Shown: piece after piece, positions 1 to 8,282 of the stretch
How the letters are laid out: the number at the start of each line of letters is the position of its first letter
Numbering within the stretch: position 1 is the first letter of the stretch
Assembly (NCBI GenBank): GCA_026770585.1
Contig: MU646340.1
Span: 50,168 to 69,831 of the forward strand
Length of the DNA stretch: 19,664 bases
Origin: Baffinella frigidus
Taxonomy: Eukaryota; Cryptophyceae; Cryptomonadales; Baffinellaceae
Direction: 5' to 3'
The notes under the pieces: generated by a model
Databases searched by the model: none
What the model was told of the DNA's origin: nothing
The model's input: the letters and a program-made list of their open reading frames with translations, nothing else
Made by a program: the position numbers and the translations under genes

Positions 1-33
1 GAGAGAGAGAGAGAGACAGAGAGAGAGACGCAC
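1..33. repeat. GA microsatellite
   Basis: The window opens inside an almost pure GA dinucleotide tract with one interruption (GACAGA). The tract probably continues beyond the left edge. Similar GA/CT tracts occur at 936-955 and 12049-12079. Confidence 0.9.
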
Positions 34-267
34 CTCGCGCGAAATGAGCATGAACCAGTGGCGCGTGAGGCCCCCATCGTCTCTCCCCTCCTCCTTCTTG
101 AACGTCACCTGCCAAAGGGCGCGCTGCCTCAGGGCAACGTATGGCAATGGCTCCAACTGCCCGGCACGGGCCAGGATGGTCGGCGCGCATCCTCGGGAGG
201 GTACTCTCCCGAGTACCCTCGACCGTGGCCTCGACCACCTCGCGGGATCGTCCGCGCCAGCATGCCT

Positions 268-356
268 GCCAAGCCCATCCGCCTGGAGGTTGTAGAGCCC
301 TCACGTCTCGCCCCACCTGTCCACCTGGCCTACAGCGGTCGGGGTTGACCATTTAT
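268..356 (+). pseudogene. Inverted duplicate of a 3'-terminal coding fragment
   Basis: These 89 bp match the reverse complement of 1781-1869 at roughly 90% identity by eye. Both copies encode the peptide AKPIRLEV-x-EPSRL-x-PPVHLAY, followed within five codons by TGA. In this copy the similarity begins abruptly at the AKP codons, and the upstream frame bears no resemblance to the other copy. I therefore read it as a truncated gene fragment rather than a working exon. The synonymous-looking differences (GTT/GTG, GCC/GTC) suggest that the shared frame was once coding. The protein family is not recognised. Confidence 0.6.
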
Positions 357-444
357 CTGTATGGGGCGGGCGATGAAGGCATGCATGCCTGCCACCCAAC
401 CCCCAAGTGAGGGGGGCTGCCTGCAAGGAACGCAGCGTCTGAGG

Positions 445-491
445 GTCTGAGGGTGGGGATACAGTCCCGTGTAGGATGGGCAGAGTGACTT
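445..491 (+). repeat. Solo arm of the GTCTGGGGATA fold-back family
   Basis: This segment resembles the left arm of the complete fold-back at 1086-1179: GTCTG, then GGGGATA-AG-CCCGTG, then TAGGATG and GAGTGACTT. No matching right arm follows. A third related arm lies at 8068-8107. It is probably a decayed or recombined copy of a small non-autonomous element. Confidence 0.5.
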
Positions 492-629
492 TATGCAGTG
501 TGAGGGGCAATGGATGCGAGACACGCATCACCAGAGAGGCATTTCCTGCGAAACACCCACCACCTGCGGGGTACTGTATTCATGAATGTTGGGCGCGTCC
601 TGCATGGCTCCCATCTACTCCTAGCTATA

Positions 630-768
630 TCCCACTTTGATTTGGGATCCTTACCAATTGCCCCCCCCCACACAATTTTACATGTGGATTTCCTGGGGGG
701 GTGGCAAAATTCACGTTGGAAATTGGGGGGGGGGGGGCGAATTGACGAGGAGCCCAAATCAAGTGGGA
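630..768. repeat. Fold-back element with C/G homopolymer arms
   Basis: The left arm (630-672, starting TCCCACTTTGATTTGGG and ending in a run of C) is complementary to the right arm (725-768, a long G run followed by CCCAAATCAAGTGGGA). The interior also pairs in part: the CACACAATTTTACATGTGG side matches the CCACATGTAAAATTGTG-like sequence of the other side. The whole unit is a near-complete hairpin of about 139 bp with no coding capacity. It is best read as a MITE-like or fold-back element. G-run lengths may be unreliable in an assembly. Confidence 0.65.
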
Positions 769-935
769 CAGAGCTAGTACTCCCCTGCTGCAGGGTGCGC
801 TCCCGCCTTCCGGGGCGAGACAACCATCGCCGCAGAGGGACTGCCTGCGCGCCACCCACGACCTGAAAGGTACTTCCGGCAGATCTGGGTTTGTCGGAGC
901 GAATTCGGGAGGTGTGGACCGCGCTAGGAGAGACC

Positions 936-955
936 GAGAGAGAGAGAGAGAGAGC
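936..955. repeat. GA microsatellite
   Basis: A pure (GA)n tract in non-coding sequence. Several frames that read through it give RERERE- or LSLSLS-type peptides, which are not genes. Confidence 0.9.
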
Positions 956-1085
956 TTCAGAGAGGCGGCACGGGACAGCACACCCTGCGAACGAGGCTCT
1001 GAAGCAACAACGCGCCCCGCCGTGTCCGGCACACCCACAACACGCCACGCACCAGCGTCCCAGAAGCCCTGGAAACCACCTGCCG

Positions 1086-1179
1086 GTCTGGGGATATAGC
1101 CCCGTGGAGGATGACCGGAGTGATACAGGACGTGTGTAAAGTCACTGCGGTGATCCTACACAGGGCTGCATCTCCAGAC
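1086..1179. repeat. Fold-back element, 38-bp arms
   Basis: The left arm at 1086-1123 begins GTCTGGGGATATAGCCCCG. The right arm at 1142-1179 ends GCATCTCCAGAC and is its imperfect inverted repeat, with an 18-bp spacer. Related single arms occur at 445-491 and 8068-8107, so it is a dispersed family. I see no open frame and no clear target-site duplication. Confidence 0.7.
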
Positions 1180-1780
1180 ACGCGGCTCGAGCGAGCAGGG
1201 GCGCGACGCCGTTTCGAGGGCCTAGATGTGTTGGCTACCTAGATATGTTGGCGAACTCGACAAGTTGGGGCCTATGAGGGCTTGCAAGGCATGGCTAGCT
1301 GGCAGCAATGCACGGCGCGCCGGAGACCTGGTGCCACCTCCTTGGTACCCCCCCACCACCACCCCACCACCCCACCACCACCAACGCAAGCAAGGCCCAC
1401 CGGTGGGACGGAGGGGCTAGTTCGGCACACCCGGCGGGGCGCGCGCCGTTTCCTCAAGTGTCAAGGGTCGACACACACACACCAACCCTTCCAATCACAA
1501 GGTCGGGTCTGGATTAATTACAGGGGCGGGTGTGGACCTGGGTTGCAATGATAGGGACGGGTTTGGACCTGGAGGGGTGCGCGGAGCTGGTCGGGCGTGC
1601 GGACTTTCTGCAGGGATCGGAAGGAGTCGTGGAACAGGTTGGCTCGGTCCACCTGGCAATGTTGTAGGGTTCAGAGCCAAAACCCAAGACCTCGACCCTA
1701 ACCGAACACCTCAAACCCCACCTCCAACCCCAAGCCCCACAAGTACAAGCCCGCCCCATACCTCGGGGAAAGCGAGGTTA
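1180..1780. other. No gene seen; simple repeats
   Basis: Contains a CCACC-rich tract (about 1346-1384), a short CA run near 1471, and a diverged two-unit repeat (GGGCGGGTGTGGACCTGG / GGACGGGTTTGGACCTGG) at about 1524-1572. Open frames cross these repeats on both strands but show no protein-like composition or splice pattern that I can support. Confidence 0.6.
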
Positions 1781-1788
1781 ATAAATTG

Positions 1789-3289
1789 TCAAACACGAGC
1801 GATGTACGCCAGGTGGACAGGTGGGACGAGACGTGAGGGCTCTAGCACCTCCAGGCGGATGGGCTTGGCGTCCCAGCGGTACATCTTCGACACGCGGCGG
1901 TTGAGCTGCTCCACCTTTCGCTGGAAGTGCGACCCTTTCTCGCGCGCTTCTGCAGCGGTCCCCGTCTTGAGCGCCTGCCACTCCCGACGCCCACCCAGGG
2001 TCAGCGCCCACCCAGCAGGGTCAGCGGCGATCGCTACTGCCGCACGCCGCCTGCCCCGCGCATCTACGCGGTTATCATCTACGCGGCGAGCGCCGCTTGC
2101 GAACGGTGGGCGGTCCAGGCTGACGAGCGGTGCCATCCAGCCCTGGGAGCCTCGGACGCCCGTGCCCTCCACCCAGGGGTGCGTGCCCTCTGGGAGGGGG
2201 GGCGGCTGGTTGGTTGGTTAGTTGGGTGGTTGGTTGATTGGTTGGTTGGGTGGGTGGTTGGGTGATTGGTTGGGTGGGTGGGTGGGTGGTTGGTTGGTTG
2301 GTTGGTTGGTTGGTTGGTTGGCAAGGGCTGCCCGTGGTCTAGGCCGTGGTGATTCTTGCACGCAACACCACCATGATGAGAAGAGCGAAAATATGTTGTC
2401 TTGCAAACGTGAAAAATGTGAAGAAGCCGAAAGAGAAAAAGAAAAAAAGGTCGCCGTTTTGACAATAAAGGGCTTTGGGTGGAGGATTTGGAGTGTGGGG
2501 TTTAGGATTAGGGTTTAGAGATTAGAAATTGGGGTTTAGGAATGGACTTAGGTTTCAGGGTTCAGGGTTGAGGGTTCGGGGTTTAAAGAGAAGTTTTTAG
2601 GTGTGAGGGGTTAGGGTTTAGGGTTTACGGTGTACGGTTTGGGGTTGAGTGTTTATTTAGGGTGTATGTGGTGTTCAGGATTTATTCAACTATTGAGGAT
2701 TTAGACAACGCTTATCGTGGATTCACTCAGGCTTCATGCAGGCTTCATTCAGGGTTCATTCACGGTGCATTTGGGGTTTAGGGGTTAGGGGTTAGGGTTT
2801 AGGGTGTAGGGTTCAGGGCATAGGGTCTAGGGTGCAGGGTTTAGGGTTTAGGGTTTAGGGTTCAGGGTTTAGGGTTGAAGGTTTAGGATTGAGGGTTGAG
2901 GGTTGAGGGGCTTAGGTTTTAGGGTGTGGGGATGAGGGTTTCGGGTTCAGGGTTTAGGGTTGAGGGTTGATGGTTGAGGCGTTTAGGGTTTACGGTTTTG
3001 GGTTTCGGGTTAAGGGTCGAGGGCTTAGGGGCTAGGGGTTAGGGGTAAGGGTTTAGGGCTAGGACGCGGCTGCTGGTTCGGCAGCGGCAGAGGTATTTAG
3101 GGTTCAGGGTTTATGGTTCGTTGGCTTCAGCTGGCTGGCTGGCTGGCATGGGCGGCACACGACCTTTTCATCCCCGAAGTCGACCTCCGCCAGGTCAACC
3201 GGCGTCGCCAGGTCGCTGCTCTCCGCATCCTCCAACGAGGCTCCGTCCACCCTCGAGGCGCGCGGCACGCAGTAGAGGCGCGGCGCCAT
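1789..3289 (-). CDS. Tentative two-exon gene, unknown function
   Basis: I propose exon 1 at 3289-3164 (ATG, 42 codons, MAPRLYCVPRASRVDG... to an acidic DLAEVDFGDEK end, donor AAG|GTCGTG) and exon 2 at 1974-1789 (acceptor GTGGCAG|GCG, 61 codons, TGA). Both junctions are phase 0 and would give a 103-residue protein. Exon 2 reads as a real terminus: a basic, helical stretch FQRKVEQLNRRVSKMYRW, then AKPIRLEVLEPSRL and PPVHLAYIARV. The 1189-bp intron carries a TTTAGGG-like array whose C-rich strand is sense, the same rule as in the two solid genes here. An inverted copy of the exon 2 end lies at 268-356. I do not recognise the family. Exon pairing is inferred, exon 1 is the weaker part, and further upstream exons are possible. 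Confidence 0.35.
2205..2325. repeat. GGTT/GGGT tetranucleotide array
   Basis: An impure array of GGTT, GGGT and GATT units (Trp-Leu-Val-Gly or Asn-Gln-Pro-Thr in translation) inside the proposed minus-strand intron. It is low-complexity and not coding. Confidence 0.85.
2490..3116. repeat. Degenerate TTTAGGG-type heptamer array
   Basis: Many units of GGGTTTA, GGGTTCA, GGGTTGA and GGGTGTA occur with frequent single-base slips, interrupted by diverged GATTTA/GCTTCAT sequence around 2680-2760. On the minus strand this is CCCTAAA-like, as in the introns of the channel and lipase genes read in their sense direction. It occupies most of the proposed intron of the 1789-3289 gene. It is interstitial telomere-like sequence, too degenerate to be a chromosome end. 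Confidence 0.9.
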
Positions 3290-3426
3290 CGACCCTCCCC
3301 CGCGCTCCCGGCTCCCATGCGCCCCCCCTCCCGGATCGCTCCTGCGTCGACACCACCACCACAACCGCCGCCCTGCCGATCAGTCGCGCGCCACCGCCTG
3401 CGTGCTTTCTTGCGCAACTTGCTCAC

Positions 3427-3621
3427 TCACTGGCTGGCTGGCTGGCTGGCCTTACTAGGTCGCTCGCCAGCCGCAAGTGGGTGGAGAGCACTGGCTGCTT
3501 CCAGTGTGTGTTCCAGCGCGCGGAGGGAAAGCTTGATTAGGGCACCTCCCAGATCTGCATCAGTTAATCGGGGCTCCGCAATACATGTGGAGCAGGACTC
3601 CGTGCAAACGCTCAAGTACAA
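3427..3621 (-). CDS. Possible exon, unknown protein
   Basis: A minus-strand frame with protein-like composition: a cysteine-containing start (CTESCSTCIAEPRL) followed by a helical stretch DADLGGALIKLSLRAL and EHTLEAASALHPLAAGE. It ends in a GGCT tandem repeat (about 3430-3450) that translates as a Ser-Gln-Pro-Ala repeat. It lies just upstream of the tentative gene at 1789-3289 on the same strand and could be an earlier exon of it, but I found no convincing splice pair. Chance is a live alternative. Confidence 0.2.
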   Translation of the reverse strand: MYLSVCTESCSTCIAEPRLTDADLGGALIKLSLRALEHTLEAASALHPLAAGERPSKASQPASQ

Positions 3622-4033
3622 AGAGCATCTAAATGTATTTCATGATGAGCCCAGTTGAACTGATAACTGATAACTGAGGCCGAGCTAGACCTCACGAAGT
3701 CGCTGGAAGGGAACGCGGAAGGGGACGCTCACTGTTCACGGATGCTGATGGCGATGGCTTGCTCGATGCGAAGCTGGTCCAGCCCCGACTCCCGTACCCG
3801 CTCCCGCGCCCGAGTGTCCCTCCACTCTCGACTCTCCCGCAACTCTCTCGCCTCCCTCCCCTCCCTCCTGCCATTTTTTTTTCAATGTTTCAAAAAATTA
3901 TTTCCGATCTTCCCACAGACCCGAGCACGAGCGACGAGCGAGCCACACTACCGAATGTATGCAACCTCCGCACTAGATATTGTGTCCTCTACGCCCTAGA
4001 CACTGAGCTACTGGCGTGTACTTGTTGTCGCCA
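3622..4033. other. No gene seen
   Basis: Mixed-composition sequence with a CTC/TCC-rich stretch (about 3780-3870) and a T run near 3875. Short frames occur on both strands, but none has recognisable protein features. Confidence 0.5.
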
Positions 4034-4711
4034 TCATTCGGGAAAACCCCGGGTGTGCGCTCTTACCGGATCTAGCGCTTGCTCGATCGGGTTGACAGAC
4101 AACAACAACGACGCATAAAAATGAGACGAGTTGGTTCCGGGACGACGCGGGGGGTAACGTAACCAAGAACGATCCAAAAGCGCGGCCGTCTGCCCTAAGT
4201 CAAGTTGACCTGGAAGAATTGATTTTGTTTTCCGTAGGTGAGTCAGGAAGGGGCTGATCGTTACAACGCAAAGCAATAGCATTGTACGTAAGGCGGCGCA
4301 GATAGCGGTGATTGTGTTTGGAGATTGCGCCGGGGGGAGTCTCTCTCCAGGTATTAAGGCCGACAGACAGAGCCGCAACAGTCTTGCCAACAGAATCCGG
4401 GAAGAGAAAGCAAGTGAGGCAGCACGAATCGACAGACCAACACGCAGAGAAACACGCATGGTCAAGCCGACGGCGGGAAACATTGAGAGGCTAGCCAGCA
4501 CGTTCGCGAGTCTCAGAGGAGATTCAGTCTGGTTAGGATGATGGGCCTGAACACGCTGGGCCTGGCCGAGGGGCGGGGAGGAGGGCGCGCACCCGCGCCT
4601 TCGAACCCAGACGCAGCCCACAGCAGCTGTGGCGACCAGCGGCAGAGAGAACAGCCACGCGTACTGGTCGATGTCCACCACCATGTTGTGTCGTTTCCAC
4701 CCCCCAATCAA
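4034..4711 (-). CDS. Long open frame, possible membrane protein, divergent from the lipase gene
   Basis: An uninterrupted 225-codon frame on the minus strand. Starting at its internal ATG (MVVDIDQYAW...), the N-terminus has a plausible membrane segment, LFSLPLVATAAVGCVWV, followed by a basic RRRG. Further hydrophobic stretches occur mid-frame (about residues 75-120) and near residue 145 (TMLLLCVVTISPFL). A donor-like G|GTGCGC directly after VRRR could end a short first exon, in which case the rest is intron. I recognise no family, and codon composition is not decisive. A strong plus-strand donor-like GTAG|GTGAGT at 4238 runs the other way and could belong to a leader exon of the lipase gene. 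Coding status is uncertain. Confidence 0.25.
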   Translation of the reverse strand: MIGGWKRHNMVVDIDQYAWLFSLPLVATAAVGCVWVRRRGCAPSSPPLGQAQRVQAHHPNQTESPLRLANVLASLSMFPAVGLTMRVSLRVGLSIRAASLAFSSRILLARLLRLCLSALIPGERLPPAQSPNTITAICAALRTMLLLCVVTISPFLTHLRKTKSILPGQLDLGQTAALLDRSWLRYPPRRPGTNSSHFYASLLLSVNPIEQALDPVRAHTRGFPE

Positions 4712-4824
4712 AAAGTCACCTGCCCAAACGGGTGCAAAAAGTCACGTGACCAAAACTCCGTCGGCCATTCGGAAACGTGTTCTAAGTCCCGGAGCTCGTC
4801 GGAGTTTGTGCCAGCCCTGAAAGG

Positions 4825-7611
4825 ATGTGTGTGCACACGGTGGACCATGCGGCCAGCGCTGAACGCGGCGCAGAGCGCCGGCCAGCAAGCCCTGAACGCG
4901 GCACAAAGCGCCGCCCGATAGTTTTGGTGCCCGGCTTCCTGGGACCCGCCTGGCACAGGGACAGGCCGACCTCTTCACGGTGGTACAACTACTGGGGTGA
5001 AGCTAGGACGCTGGGCACTTCGGAGGCGCCGGTGCTCTGCGCGTGGCCCTCGGGCCTTGCGTCGCTCCATGATAGGGCTTGCGAGCTTTTCGCGCAGATC
5101 AAGGGCGGGGTGACGGATTACGGTATGAACATAAACCCTAAACCCTACTAAACCCTAGGCCCTGAACCCTAAACCGTAAACTATACACCCTGAACCCTAA
5201 ACCCTAAACTATACACCCTACACCCTAAACCCTACACCCTAGACCCTGAACCCTTAACCCTGAACCCTAAACCATAAACCATAAACCATAAACCCTGAAC
5301 CCTAAACCAGGGGTGGAGCATTCGCAGCACTTTGGACACGCCCGATACGGGCGTTCATACGACGGCCTTTTCCCCGAGTGGTGCGAGGCGAATCCGATCC
5401 ACCTCGTGGGGCACAGCCTGGGCGGCCAAACGGTGAGGGTGCTGCAGCACCTGCTGGACACAAACGCCTTCGCAGGGCACAGGACGTCGGCCGCGTGGGT
5501 CTGCTCGGTCACGGCGATCAACGCGCCGCTCAACGGCTCGCTCGCGGCGTACGCGCTCGGGGAGAAGGAGGAGGATGCGCCCGCGGTCGTGAAGTTTTCG
5601 CCGGGGCACCTGCTGGGCTGCCTCGTGCACCTCGTCGCGTTCCTCGACGTACGCCTCGCTGGTTTGAACCGAAGCCCTGAACCCTAAACTCTAAACCCTA
5701 AACCCCAGAACCCCAAAACCCTGAACCCTGAACCCTGAACCCTAAACAATAAACCCTAAACCCTAAACCCTAAACCCTAAACCCTAAACCCCAAACCCTA
5801 AACCCCAAAACCCAAAACCCAAACCGTAAACCCTGAACCCTGAACCCTAGATCCTAAACCCCAAACCTTGAACCCCAAACCGTAAACCCTGAACCCTGAA
5901 CCCTGAACCCTGAACCCTAAACCCTGAACCCTAACCCCTAACCCCCAAACCAGGGTTCGACCTCGGCCTGGACCAGTGGCGCCTCTCGGTGTGGAAAAAC
6001 GGCCCCGCAGCGTTCGCAACCCTGCGGGAAGCCTTGCTGGAGCGCAGCAAGATTGTCGAGAGCGCGGACAACGCCGCGTACGACGCCACCGTGCACTCCA
6101 TGACCGCGTGGAACCGGTGAACCTGAACCCCAAAAATAAACCCCATAAACTGAACCGTAAACCCTAAACCCTAAACCCTAAACCCTAAACCCTAAACCCT
6201 AAACCCTAAACCCTAAACCCTAAACCCTAAACCCTAAACCCTAAACCCTAAGCCCTAAACCGTGAACCCCAAATTCTGAACCCTGAACCCTTTACCCTAA
6301 ACCGTACACCCTCAACCCTACACTAAACCCTAAACCCTCAACTCTAAATCCTGAACCTTAAACCCTCAACTCCAAATCCTAAACACTCAACCCAATACCC
6401 TGAGACCTACACCATACACCATACACCATACACCATACACCCTACAACCTACACCCCAAACTCTACACCCTACACCCTACACCCTACATATACCCTGCAC
6501 CCTGCGCCCTACACCTTTCACCCTACACTCTAAACTCCAAAACCCAAAACCCAAACCCTAAACCCTAAAACTCCCTGCACCCTACACCATAAACCATACA
6601 CATCACAGCCAACACCCTAAACCCTACACCCTACACCCTACACCCTCAACTCCAAAACCCGAACCCCAAACCCTTAACCCTAAACCTCCACTCACCCTCC
6701 ACCCTCCAACCTCCAACCTGCACCCTGCAAAATCTCCCTGCAACCTGCACCCTGCACCCTGCCACCTGCACCCTGCAACCTGCACCCTCAACCGCAAACC
6801 CTTAACACTAAACACTAAACACTAAACACTAAACCCTCAACCCTACACCCCAAACCTCAAACCCCAAACCCCAAACCCCAAGCCCCAAACCCCACGCCCC
6901 AAACGCTCATCCCGAAACTCTGAACCTTAAACCCTAAACCCTAAACCCTAAACCCTAAACATTCAACCCCAAACCCTAAACCCCAAACCCCAAACCAGGA
7001 GCATCGCGACGCAGCCCGCGTGCTTCTACTTCTCATTCGTCGGCACGGGCGCGGACGCCAACCTCCTCCCGCCGTACCCAGACCACCGCAACCTCAGCAG
7101 CCTGTGCCTGTGGCTGAGCGTGGTGGTGCAGTGGGTGCTGCGGCGCGTGTTCCTGGCGACGCTGGCGTGGCTCTCGGCGCGGCGGGAGTACCCCCACCTC
7201 GCGCCGTACAAGGGCTTCGACCTCAACGATTTCCGCGAGCAGAGCGACGGGCTGTGCAGCAAGCACTCGCAGCGGTTCCCCGTCTCCCCCATGGGCGCCG
7301 CGCCCGCCGCGCCGCTCCCGGCCGCCGGGCAAGACATCCACCCTGGCGTGTGGTACCACGCCGAGCACGGGCAGGACCACATGGGGCTGGTCCCGTTTCC
7401 GCCCAGCCAGGCCTTCCAGCGCGCGTTCTTCTCCCGCCTCTTCGCCAGACTCCGTGCCTTGCCGCGCCCTGACGCAGGCAAGGCGCTCTGTGTCGAAAGC
7501 CACGCCATGGCCAACGTCGGCTTGCAAGGCGTGGACTTGCCGGGTGAGCGCGCGTGCGTCTCTCTTCCCACCTTTGACACCGGAATCCATGTGCCGCTCG
7601 CAGCATGCTAA
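4825..7611 (+). CDS. Triacylglycerol lipase, family I.5-like alpha/beta-hydrolase (four exons)
   Basis: Predicted to hydrolyse acyl esters of glycerolipids. Exons 4825-5122, 5311-5661, 5954-6116 and 6999-7611 join in phases 1, 1 and 2 to give 474 residues. The order of motifs follows Staphylococcus/Geobacillus-type lipases: PIVLVPGFLG (31-40, oxyanion-hole region), YWGEAR, the DRACELFAQIKGGVTDYG block (83-100), GHARYGRSYDG, and the nucleophile elbow HLVGHSLGGQ with Ser135. Next come FDLGLDQW after intron 2 and FYFSFVGTG (280-288). QSDG places the acid at Asp354 and GQDHMGL places the histidine at His398. The ATG chosen is the first after an in-frame stop at 4783; no signal peptide follows it, and two near-copies of AERG-x-x-RRPASPERG lie at residues 12-31, so an upstream exon is possible. 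A hydrophobic insertion (about 302-330) precedes the acid. A strong donor-like CCGG|GTGAGC near 7543, with a branch-like CTAAT and CCAG near 7655, could give an alternative 3' end. The family is confident; the exact ends are less so. Confidence 0.93.
5123..5310 (+). repeat. Lipase intron 1: CCCTAAA-type heptamers
   Basis: A 188-bp intron with donor G|GTATGA and acceptor CTAAACCAG|GG. Almost the entire body is CCCTAAA, CCCTGAA, CCCTACA and CCATAAA units. Removing it restores the conserved ...VTDYG-VEHSQHFGHARYG... reading of the lipase family, which is strong evidence that it is spliced. Confidence 0.92.
5662..5953 (+). repeat. Lipase intron 2: CCCTAAA-type heptamers
   Basis: A 292-bp intron. 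The phase-1 donor G|GTTTGA is needed to join LAG to FDLGLDQW; an alternative GTACGC donor at 5649 would break the frame. The acceptor is CCAAACCAG|GG. The body includes a near-perfect CCCTAAA run at about 5754-5790 and CCCTGAA runs near 5886-5920. Confidence 0.88.
6117..6998 (+). repeat. Lipase intron 3: long heptamer array
   Basis: An 882-bp intron, donor CG|GTGAAC, acceptor CCAAACCAG|GA. It contains about 13 consecutive perfect CCCTAAA units (roughly 6160-6251). These are followed by variant blocks: CCATACA (about 6414-6440), CCCTACA (about 6466-6486), CACCCTGCA-type units (about 6720-6785) and ACACTAA (about 6806-6830). The phase-2 join gives W-N-R-S-I-A-T-Q-P, in line with the family's beta-strand FYFSF that follows. 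Confidence 0.9.
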
Positions 7612-7629
7612 TAAATTCTACCAATGTAA
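7610..7629 (+). promoter_or_regulatory. Candidate polyadenylation signals
   Basis: AATAAA (7610-7615) overlaps the lipase stop codon, and TGTAA (7625-7629) follows 14 bases after the stop. TGTAA is the usual poly(A) signal in several green algae, and AATAAA in many other eukaryotes. Either could serve; no transcript evidence is available. Confidence 0.3.
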
Positions 7630-7670
7630 ATGAACTCTCCTTTCTGTCCCGCCAGGACCAGAAAACAAGA

Positions 7671-7943
7671 ATGCCCCACGAGGTGGATCGGATTCGCCTT
7701 GCAACACTCTGGAAAATGACCCTCGTATGCCCGCCCGTACATGTATCTGTCGTGCCCAAAGTGCCGCGAATGCTCCACACCTGGTTGAGAGTTGCGGGTT
7801 TCGAAGGTTTGGGTTGAGAGTTTAGGGTTTGGGGTTCACCGTAATCCGTCACCCCGCCCTTGATGTGCGCGAAAAGCTCGCGAGACCTATCATGGAGCGA
7901 CGTAAGGCCCGATGGCCACGCGCAGAGCACCGGCGCCTCCGAA
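7671..7943 (-). pseudogene. Inverted, truncated copy of lipase exon 1/exon 2
   Basis: Read on the minus strand, 7943-7840 matches the 3' end of lipase exon 1 (VLCAWPSGL to KGGVTDYG; about 95% nucleotide identity over 104 bp by eye). Bases 7780-7671 match the start of exon 2 (VEHSRHFGHDRY to NPIHLVGHS; about 85%). Between them is a 59-bp intron (7839-7781, donor G|GTGAAC, acceptor CTCAACCAG|GT) made of heptamer-like sequence and in the same phase as the parent's 188-bp intron. The copy therefore arose from genomic DNA, not from mRNA. It carries a two-codon insertion (MY after DRY) and stops exactly at the catalytic-serine elbow, lacking LGGQ and everything after it. It also lacks the oxyanion-hole segment. 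It cannot encode a lipase and sits tail-to-tail with the intact gene, 60 bp past its stop. Confidence 0.9.
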
Positions 7944-8067
7944 CTCTACACCCTGAACTATAAACCCTGATTTCTGAACCCTAAACCATGAATTCTGAAC
8001 ACTGAACCTCTGGGGCTACTAGCCCAATAGGATCATCCACTCACCCCCCATAGCCTCGTGAGGGGGA

Positions 8068-8107
8068 GTCTGGGGATATTACCCCATGTAGGATCCAGGA
8101 GTGACTT
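8068..8107 (+). repeat. Solo arm of the GTCTGGGGATA fold-back family
   Basis: GTCTGGGGATATTACCCCAT, then GTAGGATCCAGGAGTGACTT, resembles the left arm of the fold-back at 1086-1179. No convincing right arm follows. Confidence 0.5.
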
Positions 8108-8282
8108 GACACAGGTCACGTCCACTCAGTCACGTCCACTATAAGGAGATGTAAGCCCACTGCACGTGCGGCTCCGTCCTTCTTTCAGTGAAGCCTAACT
8201 CGCACACGATGTCTCCGTGTGTCTCTAGCGCCCAAGCGGAGCCCTTCCGCCAGATGTTATGAAGCCCGCAACGTAAGAGAAC

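Noticed and set aside
491-1048. Overlapping open frames on both strands through the GA tract
   Set aside because: Low-complexity Arg-Glu or Ser-Leu repeats with no domain, no splice pattern and a fold-back element inside them.
2079-2518. Frames rich in Trp-Leu-Gly or Asn-Gln-Pro-Thr
   Set aside because: They are translations of the GGTT/AACC array, not proteins.
5649-5661. GTACGC at 5649 as the donor of lipase intron 2
   Set aside because: It ends exon 2 in phase 0, which would shift exon 3 out of the FDLGLDQW frame; the GTTTGA at 5662 keeps it.
6160-6251. Perfect CCCTAAA run as a chromosome end
   Set aside because: It lies inside a lipase intron with coding exons on both sides and degenerate units around it, so it is interstitial.
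7020-7590. Long open frames in the other phases of lipase exon 4
   Set aside because: They are GC-rich shadows; only the frame continuing from exon 3 carries the catalytic Asp and His motifs.
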